Shown here: piece by piece, positions 18,758-27,529 of the stretch
Numbering within the stretch: the stretch's first letter is position 1
Layout of the letters: every line of letters begins with the position of its first letter
Origin: Shewanella halotolerans
Lineage (GTDB): Bacteria; Pseudomonadota; Gammaproteobacteria; Enterobacterales; Shewanellaceae
Direction: 5' to 3'
Length of the DNA stretch: 64,000 nucleotides
NCBI RefSeq assembly: GCF_019457535.1
Contig: NZ_CP080417.1
Span: 3,534,001-3,598,000, forward strand
Translations under genes and position numbers: made by a program
The notes under the pieces: model-generated
The model's input: the letters and a program-made list of their open reading frames with translations, nothing else
Database searches by the model: none
Told to the model about the DNA's origin: nothing

Positions 18758-20293
18758 GTGGCGAAAGTTAACTTAGATGCACTAATTCAGAGAGAGGATT
18801 TCACCGTTGATGGCGGGGCCGGCGCTCAAAATTTAGCGGACAAGCTCAAGGTAAGTGAATTAGTCAAAGGCGAAAGTTTCTTCTATTCCTCTTTGAGAAA
18901 GCCTGATTTTCAAAGAGAAACATCTGACTGGGATAAGGGGAAAATAAGCTCTTTTATTAAGAGTTTTATTGAAGGGGATCTAATACCATCCATTATTCTG
19001 TGGCAGGCAGGACAATATACATTTGTAATTGACGGGGCTCATCGACTTAGTGCGCTAATTGCGTGGGTTAACGGAGATTATGGCGATGGATTTATCTCTC
19101 AGTCATTTTTTAATCATGAAATAGATTCTGAGCAGAGGAGAGTTGCTGATCAAACTAGGCGTCATGTGGATCGAGAAGTGGGCTCATATTCTAGTTTTAT
19201 GAATGCGATTAAAGACCCTGACAATGCTAACCCTAGCATTCTTGCTATCGCTAACAAGCTTGGATTTCTGTCTCTACAGTTACAGTGGGTAACAGGTAGT
19301 GCAGAGAAGGCTGAAAGCTCATTTTTTACAATCAATCAAAAAGCAACACCTATTAGTGATACAGAAATCTCCCTTCTAAAGGCAAGAAAAAAACCATATG
19401 CAATGGCCTCAAGGGCAATACTTCGATCAGGTGCTGGACATAAATATTGGGATTCATTTGATCCTGTGACACAAAGCGAGGTGGAGAAGTTAGCAAAAGA
19501 AATTAATGACAATTTGTTCACCCCAGAAATGAAAACACCAGTAAAAACGCTGGATCTTCCACTTGCTGGTAAAGGCTATTCTTCTAGAACCCTGCCTCTG
19601 ATATTTGACTTGGTAAGGCTGTCAAATAATGTGTCTGAAAAGGAAGTGAGTGAAGATACAGATGGCAAAGAAACAATTCAGTATCTGAAAAATGTGAACA
19701 AAGTTATACGACGTTTTACAACTACTCATCCATCATCTTTGGGTCTACATCCTGCAGTCTATTTTTATAGTGAAAAAGGAAGGTACCAGCCCACAGCATT
19801 TATGGCTTGGATCGAAATTGTTAAGGACTTCGAAAGGAAAGGTTTTTTCAATAAGTTTACTGACATGCGTGAAAGACTGGAGGCGGCATTAATTGAATAC
19901 AAGTATTTTACTAACCAGGTAACTCTTAAGTATGGGAGCGGCCTTAAGGGGTATCTCCAACTAAGAGATGTATACGATAAAATGATCGAATTGGTGGCGG
20001 ATGAGGTTGACGTAGCAAATATAGGTGGACAGTTGAAAAATAACTTTTCCTATTTGAACGTCGAGTACAGAGGGGACCAGCCCCAATCTAAAGATTTTAA
20101 TGAAAATACCAAGTCTGAAGTTTTTCTAAAGTCTGCTCTTCAGAGTGCAAATAAATGTCGCATATGCAACGGGTATATACACGTCAAGTCCATTTCAATA
20201 GATCATGTTGATAGAAAAGAAGATGGTGGAATAGGAGTTGCAGATAATGGCCAAATCACTCATCCATATTGCAATACGACTTACAAAAATTAG
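18758..20293 (+). CDS. DUF262 (ParB-like) protein with C-terminal HNH nuclease, candidate defence gene
   Basis: A 511-residue protein starting at GTG with aaagga eight bases upstream. The N-terminal DUF262 domain shows FQRETSDWDKGKISSFIKS (about 50-70) and VIDGAHRLSALIAW (about 91-104), the DGxxR motif of this ParB/sulfiredoxin-like fold. The last 50 residues look like an HNH nuclease: CRICNGY, then SIDHVDRKEDGG, then HPYCN. DUF262 plus HNH is the architecture of GmrSD-like modification-dependent restriction enzymes, but there the HNH part is DUF1524 and here it is shorter. Codons are much more AT-rich than in flanking genes, indicating transfer. The stop codon abuts an attC-like site, so this is probably an integron cassette. 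Defence is inferred from architecture and context. Confidence 0.82.
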   Translation: MAKVNLDALIQREDFTVDGGAGAQNLADKLKVSELVKGESFFYSSLRKPDFQRETSDWDKGKISSFIKSFIEGDLIPSIILWQAGQYTFVIDGAHRLSALIAWVNGDYGDGFISQSFFNHEIDSEQRRVADQTRRHVDREVGSYSSFMNAIKDPDNANPSILAIANKLGFLSLQLQWVTGSAEKAESSFFTINQKATPISDTEISLLKARKKPYAMASRAILRSGAGHKYWDSFDPVTQSEVEKLAKEINDNLFTPEMKTPVKTLDLPLAGKGYSSRTLPLIFDLVRLSNNVSEKEVSEDTDGKETIQYLKNVNKVIRRFTTTHPSSLGLHPAVYFYSEKGRYQPTAFMAWIEIVKDFERKGFFNKFTDMRERLEAALIEYKYFTNQVTLKYGSGLKGYLQLRDVYDKMIELVADEVDVANIGGQLKNNFSYLNVEYRGDQPQSKDFNENTKSEVFLKSALQSANKCRICNGYIHVKSISIDHVDRKEDGGIGVADNGQITHPYCNTTYKN

Positions 20294-20360
20294 CTAACAA
20301 AGCACTGCTAGGGACAAACCTACGCTGTGCTTCGATTTGCCCCAGAGCGCGGCGTTAGCT
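20292..20360 (+). other. Integron attC-like recombination site
   Basis: AGCTAAC at 20292-20298 and GTTAGCT at 20354-20360 are exact complements at the ends of a 69-base imperfect palindrome. Inside, GCACTGCTAGGGACA can pair with much of TGCCCCAGAGCGC, leaving extrahelical bases and a terminal loop. It starts inside the upstream stop codon and ends nine bases before the next start, as cassette sites do. The 3' box deviates from GTTRRRY at one position. No integrase gene is in the window. Confidence 0.6.
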
Positions 20361-20368
20361 GTAAAATT

Positions 20369-20758
20369 ATGATCACATCAGAATTCGATAAATTTAGCTT
20401 TCATGATGCCGCAGTGATTAAGATTACTAGAGGCGATGGTTCAATTTCAATTGAGTTCGAAGGTGCCTTCATGAGCAAAGAGCACTCTGAATCCAGCGAT
20501 ACTGATTGGATCATTGATCAGGGTGTATTGCACCTGGGCAATGTGTCGAAAGAGGTGGCGTTGTTCTGGTATGACAACATCGAAGGTAAGCCTCATCCAT
20601 CACCGGAGCGGCCCTTAGATGAAATCACCAATTTGGGGTTTAATGGGGTGCTTTTTGATTTTGGTGGTTTCCTTAATCGGGAACCATGGGCCCAATGGCA
20701 GGTATATGCCACAGAGTTCAAAATTGAAATCAAAGGTAAGCACGTTGCGCACAGCTAA
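20369..20758 (+). CDS. Small hypothetical protein, likely second cassette gene
   Basis: A 129-residue protein beginning MITSEFDKFSFHDA. I use the ATG at 20369 because a longer frame would begin inside the attC-like site. It is soluble and acidic, with alternating beta-strand-like segments (SISIEFEGAF, GVLHLGNV, WQVYATEFKIEIKG) and no membrane segment. I do not recognise the family. The 'SFHDA-x-I' start with a small beta fold is seen in assorted cassette and immunity-like proteins, but that is only an impression. No clear attC-like site follows; repeat copy C1 begins about 75 bases downstream. Confidence 0.6.
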   Translation: MITSEFDKFSFHDAAVIKITRGDGSISIEFEGAFMSKEHSESSDTDWIIDQGVLHLGNVSKEVALFWYDNIEGKPHPSPERPLDEITNLGFNGVLFDFGGFLNREPWAQWQVYATEFKIEIKGKHVAHS

Positions 20759-20840
20759 TAAAATTAGTGGGGGCAGAGTAAACATTCAACAAATACTAAT
20801 TCCCATAATGATTTTACGGCTAGACCTACTTAAAAGGTCA

Positions 20841-20985
20841 AATCGAAGAGATGGATAACTCGGTGTAGGTACGGCTGTGACCTTCCGTGACAGGGATGTC
20901 ACGGCAGAGCCTACAGGGAACGTACTTGCGGCGTGTCACAGCAGTACCTGCACGAAAGGCCTGCTGCCAAGCAATTCAAGACAAT
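20841..20985 (-). repeat. Structured repeat, copy C1 (minus orientation)
   Basis: On the plus strand: exit block AAATCGAAGAGATGGATAACTCG, outer arm 20863-20880 (GTGTAGGTACGGCTGTGA), inner hairpin CCGTGACA-GGGA-TGTCACGG at 20885-20904 (perfect), conserved CAGAGCCTACAGGGA, and the partner arm 20936-20953 (TCACAGCAGTACCTGCAC). The outer arms pair at 16 of 18 positions with a sequence different from P1 and P2. Confidence 0.88.
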
Positions 20986-21078
20986 GAAGCATTGGTCTTC
21001 AGCAAGCAAAATTCATTTCCACAAAACCTTGGTCATTCACGCCCAATTCAAGTACCTAATGCTTATCAAATACCGCCA

Positions 21079-21270
21079 AATCGAAGAGATGAAATAACCC
21101 AGTGTAAACACATTTTTGACCTTCCGAGGCATGGCAGCTCTTTGACATCCATGTCATCGCTGCATTTGTGAATCCATTCACATCAGATGCCGCCGCGGAG
21201 CGTATAGGGACATATCCACAGCGTGCCAAAAGAGTGCATGCACATTCCCCGCCGGACAGGCGATTGATTA
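21079..21270 (-). repeat. Structured repeat, copy C2 (minus orientation, chimeric)
   Basis: The exit block starts at 21079 and one outer arm lies at 21102-21120. A branched inner region follows with hairpins TGACA-TCCA-TGTCA and TGTGAA-TCCA-TTCACA enclosed by GGCAT / ATGCC. The opposite arm at 21225-21243 pairs at only about 13 of 19 positions. Core CCCCGCCGGACAGGCG lies at 21247-21262. Bases 21098-21192 are identical to 21431-21525 in copy C3, so one half of this copy was probably replaced by conversion from C3 or a relative. Confidence 0.82.
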
Positions 21271-21410
21271 AACATGAGGCTATGGTTTAAAGCCCTCCCG
21301 ACCAAGTACCCTAGTCAGGTAGATGTTTCAATAACTACTTACAGCCTCACTGAAACATAGGCCTCTCTAGGCAAACGCAACTTCAATACGATCGGATATC
21401 AAATACGGCC

Positions 21411-21600
21411 AAATCGAAGAGAGATAATCACCCAGTGTAAACACATTTTTGACCTTCCGAGGCATGGCAGCTCTTTGACATCCATGTCATCGCTGCATTT
21501 GTGAATCCATTCACATCAGATGCCGAGGCAGAGCTCACAAGGACGTGCTCGTAGCGTGTCAAAAATGTGTTTGCACATGAGCCCACCGCAGGTGATAGGT
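21411..21600 (-). repeat. Structured repeat, copy C3 (minus orientation)
   Basis: Outer arms at 21435-21453 (GTGTAAACACATTTTTGAC) and 21558-21576 (GTCAAAAATGTGTTTGCAC) pair at 18 of 19 positions, although their sequence is unrelated to the arms of P1, P2 and C1. The inner stem is CC-ga-GGCAT / ATGCC-ga-GG around the two hairpins also seen in C2. A diverged core (CCCACCGCAGGTGAT) lies at about 21581-21595. Confidence 0.88.
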
Positions 21601-21785
21601 TGAAATAAAGGTTAACGCTACCAGTAACTGGTAAACACCAATCAAAGTTAACCGCTACCACGAAAATATTACCCAATTTGTTATTCGACAAATCCCCTCC
21701 CCCTCTGGTTTAACAACTCACTTTTAGTGTAAAATCCTCTCTTTCGTCAACGCCTAGCCAGACACGAGCGACATAGAGCCAAATA

Positions 21786-22247
21786 ATGCCTAACGCCTTG
21801 TTTTACTTGATGCCACAAGCCAGTTCTGCCGCAACTAATGTTGCCAAGGCGGAGCAAGAGAGTGTCTATCTTTTCGCCTGCCGACTCGCCGAGCAGGCGT
21901 ATCGTGGTCAACAGCTGGTGTATATCCACTGCAATGACCAGCAGCAGGCCTATGAAGTTGACGAAATTTTATGGCAATTTGAACCCAGCGCATTTGTGCC
22001 CCATAACCTCAAGGGCGAAGGGCCGACGGGTGGCGCGCCGGTGGAGATAGGCTTCGATAAATTGGGCCCAAATAAAAATCGTCACCTTCTGATTAATCTT
22101 GCAGACCAAGCGCCGCAATTTGCGGTAAACTTTGGCCAGATTATCGACTTCGTTGCCAACGATGCTGCCATGAAAGCGACCGCGCGCGATCGTTATCGCC
22201 AGTATCGCGAGTTAGGGATCCCCCTGACGACCCAACAACCAAATTAA
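21786..22247 (+). CDS. holC: DNA polymerase III subunit chi
   Basis: A 153-residue protein with the HolC pattern: an N-terminal ALFYLMPQ strand, ACRLAEQAYRGQQLVYIHC (about 32-50), the DEILWQFEP helix and FVPHNLKGEGP (about 72-82), then an acidic IGFD segment. Chi links the clamp loader (through psi) to single-stranded DNA-binding protein at the replication fork. The gene lies 24 bases before valS, the usual order in gammaproteobacteria. pepA, which commonly precedes holC, is absent here, and the upstream kilobase is repeat island. A promoter with a TGTAAAAT -10-like box lies at about 21728-21735. Confidence 0.95.
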   Translation: MPNALFYLMPQASSAATNVAKAEQESVYLFACRLAEQAYRGQQLVYIHCNDQQQAYEVDEILWQFEPSAFVPHNLKGEGPTGGAPVEIGFDKLGPNKNRHLLINLADQAPQFAVNFGQIIDFVANDAAMKATARDRYRQYRELGIPLTTQQPN

Positions 22248-22271
22248 TTAGTTTGAGAAGCACACGCTCCT

Positions 22272-25151
<2,880 letters not shown>

Positions 25152-25179
25152 CCCGCCCCCGGTTTGAAACACTAAAAAA

Positions 25180-25203
25180 GGCAGTCAGTTGACTGCCTTT
25201 TTT
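25180..25203 (+). terminator. Rho-independent terminator after valS
   Basis: A GGCAGTC / GACTGCC stem with a four-base loop is flanked by A6 upstream and TTTTTT downstream, so it may also act on transcripts from the opposite strand, where the convergent chemoreceptor gene ends at 25288. Confidence 0.92.
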
Positions 25204-25287
25204 CTTACCCGCGATTTTCTTCCGGGCCGTTTAACGCCTCGACACTTATCAACTCATCCTGACCAACTGACTAGTACTTACCTCAGG

Positions 25288-27006
25288 CTACACCTTATAG
25301 TGGGCGATATCCGCCTCCATAGATTCTGCCAGTCTGGCCAGATCTTCGGTGGCACCGCTGCTCTGTCTGGCGCCCTCGGCGGTCTGATCTGAGATCTCGC
25401 TGATGTTGGTGATATTGATGTTGATCTCCTCGGTGACCGAACTTTGCTCCTCCGAGGCAGTGGCTATCTGGGCGTTGAGGGCATTGATCTCTTCGATGCT
25501 GTTTAAGATCTGCTGCAGGGCATCGCGCACCATAAGCGATTTATCCACGCTGAGTTTCACCTGCTCTGTGCCGCTCTGCATCATCTGCATTGAGTCCCGC
25601 GCCCCCTGTTGCAGGCGCTGGATCATCTTCTGGATCTCCTCGGTGGAGTCCTGGGTACGTTTGGCCAGCGATCGCACCTCGTCGGCCACCACCGCAAAGC
25701 CCCTGCCCTGCTCGCCCGCCCGCGCCGCTTCGATGGCTGCGTTCAGCGCCAGCAGGTTGGTCTGCTCGGAGATCGCTTGAATGACGTCCACCACAGTGCC
25801 TATCTCATCCGAATGCTGGGCTAGTAGTGTCATCGCCTCACTGGCCCGACTCAGCTCCTGGGCCAGCGCCTCAATCACGGCGATACTCTCATCCACCACG
25901 CCCTGGGCGCCGTGAGCGGCGCCGTTGGCATCCTGGGAGGCGGTGGCGGCCGAGGCGGCACTCTGGGCCACCTCTCGCACAGTGGCAGTGAACTCATGGA
26001 TGGCGGTGGCGATCAGCTGGGTCTGCTGCTGTTGATCCAGCACGTTGCGCTGAGTCTGAGTCGATACTACGGCATTCTCTTCCGCCGCGCTGGCCAGGCG
26101 CGAGGTCGAGGCGTGGGTATTGGTCACCGCCTGCTGGAAATCGCTTGCGATGCGATTCACATGCTCGGCGATATGGGCAAACTCATCGTGGCCGCCGAGA
26201 CGAATACGCTTGGTGAGATCGCCGGCGGCGATATCCACCGCCGTCTCTTCCAGCTGCACCACAGACAGGCTCACCCGGCGAATGATAAATACCGAGCTGA
26301 CGCTGATAGCAAGCATGGCGACGCCAGAGAAGATGGCCACCAGCCAGATGTAGAGGGAGACGGTCTCTTGTGAGGCCTGATAGCTAGTCTTAGCCTCGGC
26401 AATCTGCATATCCAGGAAGGCCTGAGCCTGGTCGGTGATATCCTTAAACAGGGGGTTAATCTTCTCTAGCAGCAACTGATTGGAGCGTTTATATTCCCCC
26501 TGACTCAAGGCCTGGATGGCGGGGTTAAAGCCCTCCTGAGTCACCTTGTCCAAAAGCGACACCAGGCGATTGACCTCGGCGCGCTCATCACCTTCGAGAT
26601 CCGACGCCAAGATCTGATTGTCTATGATGTCGTGCAGCGTCTTAATCGAGGCGCGACTGGCATCGATATGGAAGCTCAGGGGGTGGTTGTGCATGTCGGC
26701 AAAGGCGTTGGCGGGATCATGTTGGAAGCCGAGCAGCAATCCGCTGCGGGCCTTCTCCAGCTCGTTGAGCACCTTACCCGCCCGGATGCTGTGCTGCATC
26801 CCCTGACCGTAGAGATCCCCTATGGCATCACCCGCATCCAACATGCCGGTGATCCCCTTATAGCCGAGGAAGATGAAGGCGAAGATGATTAAGAAGATAT
26901 TGAGTTTTAATTGAAATCTTACCGACTTGATCCGCTCCATCAAGCCTGCTCCCTGGGTGGACGCTGCCGTCATCTCATGTGCCTCCTGGCGTTTGTGTTC
27001 AGACAT
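25288..27006 (-). CDS. Methyl-accepting chemotaxis protein (four-helix-bundle sensor)
   Basis: Chemoreceptor of 572 residues. A short basic N-terminal tail precedes the first membrane helix (about 34-55). A periplasmic helical bundle of about 160 residues, consistent with a 4HB_MCP sensor, spans to about 218. A second membrane helix (about 218-240), a HAMP domain (about 242-295) and the long cytoplasmic signalling hairpin follow, with the kinase-contact tip QTNLLALNAAIEAARAGEQGRGFAVVADEVR. It should feed the CheA/CheW pathway. The ligand is unknown. The start is supported by aaggaagc a few bases upstream. No chemotaxis genes lie beside it. Confidence 0.95.
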   Translation of the reverse strand: MSEHKRQEAHEMTAASTQGAGLMERIKSVRFQLKLNIFLIIFAFIFLGYKGITGMLDAGDAIGDLYGQGMQHSIRAGKVLNELEKARSGLLLGFQHDPANAFADMHNHPLSFHIDASRASIKTLHDIIDNQILASDLEGDERAEVNRLVSLLDKVTQEGFNPAIQALSQGEYKRSNQLLLEKINPLFKDITDQAQAFLDMQIAEAKTSYQASQETVSLYIWLVAIFSGVAMLAISVSSVFIIRRVSLSVVQLEETAVDIAAGDLTKRIRLGGHDEFAHIAEHVNRIASDFQQAVTNTHASTSRLASAAEENAVVSTQTQRNVLDQQQQTQLIATAIHEFTATVREVAQSAASAATASQDANGAAHGAQGVVDESIAVIEALAQELSRASEAMTLLAQHSDEIGTVVDVIQAISEQTNLLALNAAIEAARAGEQGRGFAVVADEVRSLAKRTQDSTEEIQKMIQRLQQGARDSMQMMQSGTEQVKLSVDKSLMVRDALQQILNSIEEINALNAQIATASEEQSSVTEEININITNISEISDQTAEGARQSSGATEDLARLAESMEADIAHYKV

Positions 27007-27529
27007 AATCGCTTCCTTTTATTGCCAATTCATTGCATCTAGGCAAGGCGGCATCACGACTGCTAAAGCCATGGCACCTAAAATCACAGGCCTAATTTCA
27101 GGCCATCAAAAATTGCGCCCAAGACTTACGCCGGATGAATCAGGCAAAGATAGTTAACTTAATAATACTTAAACTAATAACCCTTATTGCTACAGAGTGC
27201 CAGCAGATACCTTTACCTAATTAGTGGTAGATCACATTTGCCCCATCTTTTTGGCCAACCTACTCGCTAACGCCTGACTTTCGACTTGCTTATGCCTTAC
27301 TTATGCCGCAGTGGATAATTAGAAAACGATGGCGGGAAACGGGTATAGCTTTAGCTGCTCGCTTGCCACCGCGTTCGCCTCGCTTGCGCTTTTATCGCCT
27401 TGGCGTCAAAAAAACGCAGACGTCAAAATATCGACTTAATCATTGTTTTTATTGAATAATTTTTCATTTTCATTTGATTTAGGCGACGTTTGCAATCAGA
27501 ATGTCGCAAATTGAAAATGAGGTGTAACA
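27007..27529. promoter_or_regulatory. Divergent promoter region with a hairpin before the ImpA-like gene
   Basis: No gene is seen in these 523 bases between divergent genes. The last part holds an inverted repeat: CATTTTCATTTGATTT..GCGAC at 27465-27487 against GTCGC..AAATTGAAAATG at 27503-27519, with a 15-base loop. Its right arm touches the ribosome site (gaggtg) of the metalloprotease gene. It could be an operator or an mRNA structure that masks the start. Confidence 0.5.

Noticed and set aside
20759..21785. Small frames in the third repeat block, including a 94-residue one at 20887
   Set aside because: They follow the paired arms of repeats C1-C3 and start or stop inside them.
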